From Mycobacterium shinjukuense (lineage in GTDB: Bacteria > Actinomycetota > Actinomycetes > Mycobacteriales > Mycobacteriaceae): a stretch of DNA of 64,000 nucleotides. The position numbers and the translations under genes are program-made. The stretch spans positions 4,402,001-4,466,000 of the forward strand of contig NZ_AP022575.1 of NCBI RefSeq assembly GCF_010730055.1, read 5' to 3'. Shown here piece after piece: positions 25,229 to 32,722 of this stretch. Numbering within the stretch: the stretch's first letter is position 1; each line of letters begins with the position of its first letter. The notes under the pieces are model-generated. The model ran no database searches, was not told the origin of the DNA, and was given only the letters and a program-made list of their open reading frames with translations.

Positions 25229-25535
25229 CCTGTATCACTTGAAGGCACCCAACGACGTCCGTGGTCATGAGCAGGCGGGGTCCCGCTACGCCGTCGTCGT
25301 GCAGTCCGACGATCTGCCGCTATCGACGTGGATCATCGCGCCAACCTCGACCGGCCGACGCGCAGCTTCGTTTCGACCGGAGATTGAAATCAACGGTGTC
25401 AAGACCCGCGTGATTGTGGAGCAGCTCACCGTCGTTGATCCAACGCGTCGCCTCGGAGAGTTCGTAGGCCGACTCAACAGCGTCGAAATGCAATCAGTCG
25501 ACGCCGCCCTTCGAGCCGTGCTTGCTCTCGACTGA
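25218..25535 (+). CDS. MazF/PemK-type mRNA interferase toxin
   Basis: The 105-aa protein starts VRGDLYHLKAPNDVRGHEQ and has the PemK/MazF core R-Y-A-V-V-V-Q-S-D-D, TWIIAPTSTGRRAASFRPE and V-I-V-E-Q-L-T-V-V-D. MazF toxins cut mRNA, rRNA or tRNA at short motifs; the G-x-R-Y and S/T residues are present. GTG 25218 inside the antitoxin gene is the only start that keeps the conserved R-G-D-L-Y beginning. Confidence 0.85.
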   Translation: MRGDLYHLKAPNDVRGHEQAGSRYAVVVQSDDLPLSTWIIAPTSTGRRAASFRPEIEINGVKTRVIVEQLTVVDPTRRLGEFVGRLNSVEMQSVDAALRAVLALD

Positions 25536-25654
25536 CATCTACCTGAATGGGTGGCTGGCCTCGATGTCGAGTGATCGACGATGTCGCCGATTGGCACCGT
25601 GGCAGTGTTGAACCGGCACCGGGTCGAGTGCATGCTCGCCGACCGCTGCGCCGC

Positions 25655-25846
25655 TCAACTGTGCGGCGCGCGGTGACCGACAGTTGCGGATGTCAGCCGA
25701 ATCGGTATCCGATTCTGATGGGGCCAAAATCTGGCCAACCCATCGCGCTGTCCGCTCGTCGCCAGGTCGGCGGCAACGACTTCGTGCGCCGATAGGGTGA
25801 AGTACACCAGCACCGCGGTGTCGCCCTCGTGCGTCCACCCGAACAC
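25655..25846 (-). pseudogene. Possible fragment of a second GNAT toxin
   Basis: The frame reads VFGWTHEGDTAVLVYFTLSAHEVVAADL, which matches the pattern of the first beta-strands of TacT-like GNAT toxins (V-F-V-W, V-V-x-Y-Y-T-L-x-A-H). The acetyl-CoA-binding half is missing. The match is short and may be chance. Confidence 0.35.
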
Positions 25847-25916
25847 TTGGGCCTTTTCCGGTCAGTTCGTCGGGGGCCGGAACCAGGGCGCCCCGCGTGG
25901 CGCGGCTGCTGGCAGA

Positions 25917-26130
25917 CCCGGTGCGCACGGTGCACCTTCCCTTGTGTCTCGCCGGCCTCACGCGTTCCGGCTCGGAAGGGATATGAGTTGCGCCCGCCTC
26001 ACAGCGACAACCCCCGTTGCTGTCGCGCGGAGGCGGGCACCTTTCTATGCCGGCAGTACCGGGTACCCGTGGGCAGACGAGGAAGCTGCGACGTCCGGAG
26101 CAACCTGTCAGCACACCGAGACCCCGACGA
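25917..26130 (+). repeat. Dispersed hairpin element, copy 1
   Basis: It shares blocks with copies at about 47363 and 49964: GGTGCGCACGGTGCAC, CCTCACGCGTTCCGG, the stem CGCCCGCCT...AGGCGGGCAC (25991-26040) enclosing CAGCGACAAC...TTGCTGTCGC, and CAGTACCGGGTACCCGTGG with GCAGACGAGGAAG. No ORF spans it. Confidence 0.8.
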
Positions 26131-26206
26131 ACTTGCCAGCGGGCCCGCGTAACCCCGGGTGGGGAAGTTCCAAGTCCCCGGTGCCGCAAGGAAATTGGGT
26201 CTGCGA

Positions 26207-26819
26207 CTACAGGCCGTAGACGGATCGTCCGTTCCAGAGGAGGTTGATGGGTAGCGCCGTCAATCGGTCGCCCAGCGCAATGCCCGGGCAGCAGTGTAGA
26301 AAGACCACACCGCTGACGAACTGGTCGCCGAGTCGGTCACGTGTGAACGACAGGCGCCGGACGTCGTGGACGTTCACTGTCGCCGAGTCCTTGACCTCGA
26401 CACCGGCGACGCGACCGTCTGGTGTCTGCGGGATGCGGTCGATCTTCTGTCCGTCTCGGTCGCGAAAGTGATACCGGTCAACCTCGAGTTCGGCCGCCGC
26501 GCATCGCTTCATCAGCTGGCCGTGCCCTGCGTCGTTGGCCTGGCAGAGCGTCGGCGCCGTGCCCGCGCAACCAGGCCGCGACACCATCCACGACGTGGAT
26601 CCTGGGCCGTTTCTTGGTCTTCGCGGTCAGATCCGCCGACCAGGCCGGCGGGCGATGCACCAAATAGACGGACCGAGGCAGGCGTTCCATCTGCGCGATC
26701 TGATGCAGCTCGATCGGGACGTGACCGCCACCGTCTACCGCGACGGGCGGAAGACTAGCGCTGTTTCCTATCTTGTCGATGCCGGGATCGTGATCTGCCG
26801 ACACGCAAGTTGCCGACAA
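26207..26819 (-). pseudogene. Frameshifted C-terminal remnant of a DUF4143 AAA-type ATPase
   Basis: One frame (about 26560-26750) encodes MERLPRSVYLVHRPPAWSAD and R-P-R-I-H-V-V-D, the middle of DUF4143 proteins. After a frame change near 26510-26560 the other frame (26207-26510) encodes YHFRDRDGQKIDRIPQTPDG, V-A-G-V-E-V-K and FTRDRLGDQFVSGVVF, the nuclease-like C-terminus. The N-terminal AAA domain with Walker motifs is missing. It is clearly a broken gene. Confidence 0.75.
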
Positions 26820-27046
26820 GCCATTGGCGGCGGCACGCCGCGAACGGCGGCTGATCCGTCCGCGCCGGCAAGGCCCGCGGCGGGGGTCGACACGAGCGGG
26901 CCCGTCGTCGTTGCGCCCAGTAAGACGTCAACGCCCCGTAGGATAGCGACTGAGGCGACGACAGAGGGGGTCATCCCGCCTTGGCCAGCGCCGGAGCCCC
27001 AGGACGAACGAGCGCGGACGGTGGTCCGCAGAGGCGGCTATCAACG

Positions 27047-27742
27047 ATGAGGCCAAACAAGCCGACCGGCGGCAACGCCAAATCGCGAGCGAGCTGGCTC
27101 ACACGGCGAGCGGCGGCGGGCAGGTCGGTGCTCCTCGTCAGCTGCGTGGTAGCCGCAATCTCGGCGTGTTCGCATCACAGCCCAGCGGCCCAGCCCGGCA
27201 CCGAGCCGCTGTCCCGCGCCGATTCGTTGATCGTCAGCATCGAAGACGTGCGGCGCATCGCCAACTACGAGGAGCTCACCGCGCATTCACACGCGGACTT
27301 GCGCCATCCGCCGCCGGGCGACGTGAACGCTCCGGGCCCCTGCCGAGCGGCGGGGACCAGCGATCTCACCTTCGGCACCGGTTGGTCAGAGTTTCGAAGT
27401 GCGGGCTACCACGGCGTGACCGACGAGCTCAAACCGGGCGGGCCTGCGCTGATCCAGACCGTCAGCCAGGCCGTTGCCGTATACCCGGACTCCAGCACGG
27501 CGCGTGGGGCGCTGCATCAGCTGGAGTCGTCGCTGCAGGCGTGCGTCGCGTTGCACGACCCCAACTACGATTTCACCCTGGACAGGCCAGATGCCTCCAC
27601 GCTGCGGATCAGCGCCCCGGCGTGGAGCCACGTGTATCGCGAGAAATCGGCCGTGTTGATATCCGTGGGCGTGGTCGGCATCGAGCCCGCGGACCGGATC
27701 GCAAATACCATCCTTCAGACAGCCGCCGATCGGATCACATAG
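27047..27742 (+). CDS. lpqQ: LpqQ-like lipoprotein with PknH-like sensor domain
   Basis: The product from ATG 27047 is 231 aa with a basic N-terminus, a hydrophobic SVLLVSCVVAAISAC signal peptide whose I-S-A-C lipobox gives lipidation, then a PknH-like extracellular fold (I-V-S-I-E-D-V-R-R-I-A, paired cysteines at G-P-C-R-A-A-G and L-Q-A-C-V-A-L, R-I-A-N-T-I-L-Q-T-A). The position after the tRNA cluster and before lpqR matches Mtb lpqQ (Rv0835). The ligand is unknown. The same fold occurs in the TIR protein at 1995-3500. A start at 26981 is possible but has no SD. Confidence 0.75.
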   Translation: MRPNKPTGGNAKSRASWLTRRAAAGRSVLLVSCVVAAISACSHHSPAAQPGTEPLSRADSLIVSIEDVRRIANYEELTAHSHADLRHPPPGDVNAPGPCRAAGTSDLTFGTGWSEFRSAGYHGVTDELKPGGPALIQTVSQAVAVYPDSSTARGALHQLESSLQACVALHDPNYDFTLDRPDASTLRISAPAWSHVYREKSAVLISVGVVGIEPADRIANTILQTAADRIT

Positions 27743-27815
27743 CGGCCCGCCGAACGTGCAACCACGGCGGCATCGCCCGGCGTGTCCCCGCCACCAGTGC
27801 ACGCTCGGCGCGGAG

Positions 27816-29555
27816 TTAGGAATGACCGAGCTCGCCGAGCACCGGGATCAGCAGTCGGGACGACGATTTCACCGTGTTTAGGCTGCTGGTGCCGACGCTG
27901 GCGTGCCGGAAGCTCATCATCGCCGGTGTCGACGGGTCCTGATCGTCGCTGGTGAGCACCAACTGAATCCGGTGACCGCTGTTGAATCGCCGGGCGTTGG
28001 GCACCAGGGGGATGCGGTACACGACGTCCTCACCCGGCGGCACTCCGTGCGGGTTCTTGCACGGCAAGGCAGGTGCGCCGGGGCGGCTGGCCGCCTCGTC
28101 GACCTCGCGCATGCTGGCGCGCAACCAACCGGCGGTGACGTCGGTGGTCTGACCGTCCGGCGCCACGTCTTGCAGCGTCGCGATCCAGGCGGTGTCGATC
28201 GCCGTCGCCGATGCGATCAGCCGCAGTTCGAGGTCGCCCACCACGTCGAGGTCTTCGCTGAGCGGCGTGCTGGTCCAGGTCAGCATCGACGGCGGGTCGA
28301 TCGGACTGGGCTTGACGCGCCCCAATCCCGCTCCCAGCACCATGAATTCGCGGCTGCCCGGTTCGCCCTCGTCTTCGCTCAAGCCGCCGTCGGCGCGCAG
28401 GGCCAGCTCGCGATGCGCAGCGGTCGACGGCGGCCACGACTCGGCGGTGCGCCACTCATCGGCGCCGGGCAGGAAGTAGCGGATCGGCGGTCCGTCGGTG
28501 ATCCCGGTGTCGCGGCCCTTCAGCCAATGGTCGTACCAGGCCAGTGCCTCGGTGTGCAGGCTTTCCCACGGCCAGGTGAGACCGAACCGACCAAGCATAC
28601 CCATCCGCACACATGCGTTGTGTGCCAGACCTTTCCAGGTGGCAAACGTCGAAGGAAGGTGCAGCGGCACGTTCTCCCAGTCGCACCCGAGGTACACCGG
28701 AACGTCGATGTTGCCGAGCAATGGCAGCAGGTTTCGCTCCTCCCACCACTCGTCGTGGGTTGGGTGATGGACCACCGCGTTCAGCCACAACTCGTCCCAG
28801 GGGTGCGGGTTGTGCGGCAGCCTGAGTAGCTGGCGCAGCATCGTGACCGCCGACTCGCCGTTCATCGTCGCGAACTTCTTGTGCAGCCGCGGAGTGTGCA
28901 GCACCTGGCGGGCCAGGGCGACGGGCTTGCTGCGCCACAGCTTGTCGCTGCGCTCGGAGGTCAGCCCGATCATCGAGAGGAACGGTGTGACGAACGCCGA
29001 GCTCAACAGGCCGTGATGGTAGGCGCCGTCGTAGAGGTCCGTGGTCACCGCAACGGGAAAGATCGCCTTGAGGTGCGGGGGGCGTTCGACGGCAGCCTCC
29101 AGCTGGGTCATGGCGAAGTAGCTGATGCCGATCATGCCGACGTTTCCGTCGCACCACGGTTGTGCGGCCATCCACTCGACCAGGTCGTACATGTCTTGGC
29201 GTTCTTGGGCGTCGAAAAAGCCGAACGTGCCGCCGGATCCGCAGGTGCCGCGCACGTTGGCGATGACGTGCACGTAGCCGCGGGGCACCCAGAAGTCGGT
29301 CGCACCGGCCTCGATGAATCCGGCCGGGGCGCCGAAGTCCTGCATCTGCCGCGGGTAGGGCGATGCGGCCAGCAGCGCGGGGAAGCGACCGTCGGAATCG
29401 GGCCGGTGGACGTCGGCCAACAGGGTGGTGCCGTCTCGCACGGCGATCGCCACGTTGATGTCGCTGCGGCGGGTGTAGCGGGGCTCGCTGAGGTTGCGGT
29501 ATTCCCGCCCGGTGGTCTGCGGGCCGTTGAGCGTTCTGGTCATGGTCGCGGGCAT
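27816..29555 (-). CDS. CocE/NonD-family hydrolase (X-Pro dipeptidyl peptidase-like)
   Basis: The 579-aa protein has an N-terminal alpha/beta hydrolase domain with an R-G-T-x-G-S-G-G turn and nucleophile S145 in GMIGISYFAMTQ, a helical cap, and a C-terminal jelly-roll domain (about 400-570: D-V-V-G-D-L-E-L-R-L-I-A-S, FNSGHRIQLVLTSDD). Family members cleave esters or N-acyl/Pro peptides (cocaine esterase type); the substrate here is unknown. ATG 29555 lies six nt after TAGCGT (29567-29562), so the transcript is probably leaderless. It is divergent from a TetR gene with an operator between. Confidence 0.85.
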   Translation of the reverse strand: MPATMTRTLNGPQTTGREYRNLSEPRYTRRSDINVAIAVRDGTTLLADVHRPDSDGRFPALLAASPYPRQMQDFGAPAGFIEAGATDFWVPRGYVHVIANVRGTCGSGGTFGFFDAQERQDMYDLVEWMAAQPWCDGNVGMIGISYFAMTQLEAAVERPPHLKAIFPVAVTTDLYDGAYHHGLLSSAFVTPFLSMIGLTSERSDKLWRSKPVALARQVLHTPRLHKKFATMNGESAVTMLRQLLRLPHNPHPWDELWLNAVVHHPTHDEWWEERNLLPLLGNIDVPVYLGCDWENVPLHLPSTFATWKGLAHNACVRMGMLGRFGLTWPWESLHTEALAWYDHWLKGRDTGITDGPPIRYFLPGADEWRTAESWPPSTAAHRELALRADGGLSEDEGEPGSREFMVLGAGLGRVKPSPIDPPSMLTWTSTPLSEDLDVVGDLELRLIASATAIDTAWIATLQDVAPDGQTTDVTAGWLRASMREVDEAASRPGAPALPCKNPHGVPPGEDVVYRIPLVPNARRFNSGHRIQLVLTSDDQDPSTPAMMSFRHASVGTSSLNTVKSSSRLLIPVLGELGHS

Positions 29556-29561
29556 AGTTTC

Positions 29562-29611
29562 ACGCTACGTTGAAACTAGTCTCAACGCAAGATGAAATTT
29601 CGCGCTAGAGT
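29562..29611. promoter_or_regulatory. Divergent leaderless promoters with central TetR operator
   Basis: GTTGAAACTAGTCTCAAC (29569-29586) is an 18-bp palindrome with one mismatched pair. To its left TAGCGT (29567-29562, minus strand) serves the CocE gene; to its right TAGAGT (29606-29611) serves the TetR gene; each is six nt from a start codon. TetR binding here could repress both genes. Confidence 0.75.
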
Positions 29612-29617
29612 GTGGCT

Positions 29618-30217
29618 GTGCCCAGCCGATCCCTCACCCCGGGTCCACGCGACGAACGCGGGGTATTGGCGGCACGGATCCTGGACGCGGCGCGTGGCGA
29701 GTTCGCCGAACACGGCTGGGCCGGCACGGCGATCCGGGCCGTCGCACGGGCCGCCGACGTCGACCCCGCCCTGATCTACCACTACTTCGGCTCCAAGGAG
29801 GGCCTGCTTGATGCCGCGACCGCACCGCCGCAGAAGTGGCTCGACTCGGTGGTGAGGACCTGGGCCACTCCGCGCGCGGATCTGGGTCGACAACTGATCC
29901 GCAATGTGCTGGACATCTGGACCGACGAGGACGTCGGTCCGGTGCTGCGCGCGGTGGTGCTGACCGCCGCGCACGAAACCACGACCCGCGAAAAGCTGCG
30001 GCTGATCGTCGAGCGCGGCCTGATCGGCGAATCCACCCTGGGCGGCGACGAGGACGACCGCCTGCGTCGCAGCGGTTTGATCGCCAGCCAGCTGATCGGC
30101 CTCACGCTGCTGCGTTACGTCTGGCAGATCGAGCCGATCGCGTCGATGCCCGACGACGAGCTGGTGGCCGCGATGGCCCCCAACCTGCAGCGCTACGTCG
30201 ACGGCGACCTCGGCTAG
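29618..30217 (+). CDS. TetR-family regulator of the CocE-type hydrolase
   Basis: The 199-aa protein has a TetR HTH (about 18-65: GWAGTAIRAVARAADVDPAL then I-Y-H-Y-F-G-S-K-E-G-L) and a TetR_C_17-like C-terminal domain (G-P-V-L-R-A-V-V-L-T-A-A-H-E). GTG 29618 is six nt from the TAGAGT box; GTG 29612 is an alternative. It is divergent from the hydrolase and shares its operator, so it is probably a local autorepressor. The ligand may be the hydrolase substrate. Confidence 0.85.
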   Translation: MPSRSLTPGPRDERGVLAARILDAARGEFAEHGWAGTAIRAVARAADVDPALIYHYFGSKEGLLDAATAPPQKWLDSVVRTWATPRADLGRQLIRNVLDIWTDEDVGPVLRAVVLTAAHETTTREKLRLIVERGLIGESTLGGDEDDRLRRSGLIASQLIGLTLLRYVWQIEPIASMPDDELVAAMAPNLQRYVDGDLG

Positions 30218-30285
30218 CCGGCCGGGCGGCGCTGGCCGCCGTGGCAGGGTGGGCACCCGCTCGATCAATCCCCGACAATGTTCTG

Positions 30286-31068
30286 GTGCGTCATCGACGG
30301 CGGTTCCTGCGCGCCACGCTCGCTGCCATGCTGGCAGCCGGCTGCGGTGCCTGCACGGTTGCCCCGGTGGCATCGTCCGATCGGCCGTCGGAATCCAGCA
30401 CCGTCGCGCCGCTACCCGTGCGGCCCGTCGGCACCACCGCGCCGCCCAGCCCCGGGGTGCCGCCGGTCGGCGCCGCGGCGAGCGCGGCGGGCTTCGTGGA
30501 CGTTCGCGCTGTGGTTCCCGACGCGCTGATCGACCTGCGCTACGCGACCACGAACAACGTCACCCACACTCAGCTGTATCCCTCCGGTGCTCGCTGCCTC
30601 GTGCACCAATCGATGGCGCACGGCCTTGCGGCCGCCGCAACGGCGCTGCGCCCGCAGGGACAGCTGCTGGTGTTCTGGGACTGTTACCGGCCGCACAACG
30701 TCCAGATCACACTGTTCAACGTCGTTTCGAATCCCGCCTGGGTGGCGCGCCCGGGGCCGTACGCGCGCAGCCACGAGGCCGGACGTTCGGTTGACGTGAC
30801 CTTCGCCAGTGCGCAACCGCAGTGCCCGCCCGAGCGCCAGCTGCGCGGGCTTTGCCTGGCCGACATGGGAACGGACTTCGACGACTTCACCGCGCGGGCA
30901 AACGCATTCGCAACGCGGGACGTCAGTGCCGCCGCTCAGGCGAATCGGGCCCGGCTGCGGGACGCCATGAACCACGGCGGGCTGACCACCTACTCCGGGG
31001 AGTGGTGGCACTTCGACGGTCCCGGCGCTGGCATCGATCACCCGATTCTGGACCTGCCCATCGACTAG
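30286..31068 (+). CDS. lpqR: LpqR-like D-alanyl-D-alanine dipeptidase (VanX family)
   Basis: The 260-aa protein starts at GTG 30286 (V-R-H-R-R-R-F-L-R-A) with an export signal ending A-A-G-C-G-A-C, either cysteine of which may be lipidated. A Pro/Ser-rich linker precedes a peptidase M15D/VanX domain (about 75-260) with zinc motif SHEAGRSVDVTF (S-x-H-x-x-G-x-x-x-D) and E-W-W-H-F. VanX enzymes hydrolyse D-Ala-D-Ala; the outward location suggests cell-wall dipeptide recycling. It corresponds to Mtb Rv0838. Confidence 0.85.
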   Translation: MRHRRRFLRATLAAMLAAGCGACTVAPVASSDRPSESSTVAPLPVRPVGTTAPPSPGVPPVGAAASAAGFVDVRAVVPDALIDLRYATTNNVTHTQLYPSGARCLVHQSMAHGLAAAATALRPQGQLLVFWDCYRPHNVQITLFNVVSNPAWVARPGPYARSHEAGRSVDVTFASAQPQCPPERQLRGLCLADMGTDFDDFTARANAFATRDVSAAAQANRARLRDAMNHGGLTTYSGEWWHFDGPGAGIDHPILDLPID

Positions 31069-31074
31069 CAAGGT

Positions 31075-31170
31075 ATGCCAGGTTCTGATCGCCGGCCTGG
31101 TATTCGGCGGCGTGGGTGGTACCCGCTGGAACCACACATGTCCACCCGGAACCGCGATCGTGCCCTGCAT
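31075..31170 (-). pseudogene. Remnant of the proline iminopeptidase gene pip (Rv0840c-like)
   Basis: After a good SD (GGAGGCAGGGGCG) ATG 31170 reads MQGTIAVPGGHVWFQRV, the N-terminus of Mtb Pip as I recall it. An overlapping frame then gives A-G-T-T-H-A-A-E-Y-Q-A and the first frame P-A-I-R-T-W-H, matching an internal part of Pip (AAGTTHSAEYQAAIRTWN). The catalytic core is deleted. About 30 codons are left of some 285. Confidence 0.65.
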
Positions 31171-31335
31171 CGCCCCTGCCTCCTGTCGACGTTGCCCGTG
31201 CGCGCGAAGCCCGCCTGGCGGCCCCAGGCATGAGGGGGACACCATATCCGGCGGCCGGAGGACGCGGCGATTCATCCCGCACAGTGGCCGCTCAGCCGAC
31301 AGACAGCGGCGCGTCATGGCGGCACAGTTGAGCCC

Positions 31336-31464
31336 ATGTCACCCGTGACCAACCGGGCCAAAGCGCCGGTCGCTGCGCGCCCCGAGCCGGTTGCGACCAT
31401 CCTCGGGGCCGGTGACGGTTCCTGCCCGGCGACCGAGGCGGCCAACGCGATCGCAGCTCGCTGA
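31336..31464 (+). CDS. Possible 42-aa ORF before the PPE gene
   Basis: ATG 31336 opens a frame MSPVTNRAKAPVAARPEPV ending at TGA 31464, 14 nt before the PPE start. It has no recognisable domain and no strong SD. It is listed because it fills the only gap upstream of PPE where a PE partner would be expected; it does not look like a PE protein. Confidence 0.25.
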   Translation: MSPVTNRAKAPVAARPEPVATILGAGDGSCPATEAANAIAAR

Positions 31465-31478
31465 GGGGAACGGCGTCG

Positions 31479-32615
31479 ATGGTCTACGGGGCGCTACCTC
31501 CCGAGATCAACTCTGGGCGGATGTATGCCGGGCCGGGAGCGGGATCGATGCTGGCCGCCGCCGCCGCCTGGGATGGCCTCGCGGACGCCTTGACCTCCAC
31601 CGCGATCTCCTTTCAATCGGTGATCTCCGCAGTGATCAGCGGGCCCTGGCTGGGCGCCGCGGCGACAGCCATGGCCGCCGCGGCGGCGCCCCAGGTGACC
31701 TGGTTATTCGCCACTGCCGAACGGACCGAGCACGCCGCCAGTCAAGCCAAAGCGGCGGTCGCCGCCTACGAGACCGCGCACGCGATGACGGTGCATCCGG
31801 CGCTGGTCGCGGCCAACCGCGCTCAGCTGATGACCCTGATCGCCACCAACGTCCTGGGCCAAAACTGCCCAGGGATCGCGGCCACCGAAGCCGAATACGG
31901 CGAAATGTGGGCCCAGGATGCGGCCGCGATGTATGGCTACGCCGCCGCGTCGGCGGCGGCGACCAGACTGACACCGTTCACCCCGCCGCCGCAGCTGGCC
32001 AACCTGGCCGGGCTGGTCGGCCAGGCCGCCACCCCGGCTGGTGTCGTTACCCACGCCACCGGCTGCTCGGTGGCAACCGACATCCCCGGGGTGCTGTCAC
32101 AGCTCGCGTCGGCGGTGCCAACCGCTGGCGAGACCGTGCTCCCCGGCTGGGTGCAGGACCTGGAGACGCTGATGAGCATCTTCGGCACCCCCTTCTTCGT
32201 GTGCACGTCGTCGGCCGGTTTGATGATGTCGTTTTTGTCGACCATCAGAAGCTTGTTCCCGACGGCTGCGGCCGTGGGCAGCCAGATCGCGACGTCGTTG
32301 GGATCGGCCGCGGCCGGCGCGCTGGGTTCGGCAGGCCTGACCGGGGCGGTGTCGGCCGGGTTGGGCGCGTCGACGGCGATCGGGGCGTTGTCGGTGCCAC
32401 CCTCCTGGGCCGCGTCGGTCCCCACGCTCAGCCCCGCCGCGGTGGCGGCGCTGCCGGGTGCCGTCTCGAGTGCCGCCCCGTCGTTCGGCTCCAATGTTCC
32501 GAGCCTGTTGGGAGGCATGCCGCTGACCAGCGCGGCCAGTCGCGCCGAAGCGGCCGGCAACGCCGCCCAGGACGGCATCGCCCCCCTTCGGGTGCTGCCG
32601 GAGGTGGTCGGATAG
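31479..32615 (+). CDS. PPE family protein, SVP subfamily
   Basis: The 378-aa protein has the PPE domain (about 1-175): L-P-P-E-I-N-S-G-R-M-Y then A-A-A-A-W-D-G-L-A and P-W-L-G-A-A-A-T-A-M. The C-terminal half carries GALSVPPSWAAS near residue 300, the G-x-x-S-V-P-x-x-W motif that defines PPE-SVP. These proteins are exported by ESX systems, usually with a PE partner, but no pe gene is adjacent. GAGGGGAA precedes ATG 31479. Confidence 0.95.
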   Translation: MVYGALPPEINSGRMYAGPGAGSMLAAAAAWDGLADALTSTAISFQSVISAVISGPWLGAAATAMAAAAAPQVTWLFATAERTEHAASQAKAAVAAYETAHAMTVHPALVAANRAQLMTLIATNVLGQNCPGIAATEAEYGEMWAQDAAAMYGYAAASAAATRLTPFTPPPQLANLAGLVGQAATPAGVVTHATGCSVATDIPGVLSQLASAVPTAGETVLPGWVQDLETLMSIFGTPFFVCTSSAGLMMSFLSTIRSLFPTAAAVGSQIATSLGSAAAGALGSAGLTGAVSAGLGASTAIGALSVPPSWAASVPTLSPAAVAALPGAVSSAAPSFGSNVPSLLGGMPLTSAASRAEAAGNAAQDGIAPLRVLPEVVG

Positions 32616-32638
32616 TCGGCGCCTGCGGCCGGGCGCGT

Positions 32639-32715
32639 CCCCCGATCAGCGGACCGGTTTCCGCCGCATTTCGGACCGATCGGGGGAGTTCTGCACCGGT
32701 GATCGCTTCTAGGGT
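32639..32715 (+). promoter_or_regulatory. Cluster promoter module A (MFS1)
   Basis: CCCCCGATC (32639-32647) and GATCGGGGG (32678-32686) are inverted arms. GGACCGATCGGGGG (32673-32686) is followed by exactly 23 nt, the -10 box TAGGGT (32710-32715), 7 nt, and GTG 32723. The same motif and spacings recur at modules B and C. Confidence 0.85.
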
Positions 32716-32722
32716 CCGGTTG

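Noticed and set aside
25990..26040. CRISPR-like repeat-spacer pattern
   Set aside because: The three similar blocks are thousands of bases apart and are hairpin elements, not regularly spaced direct repeats.
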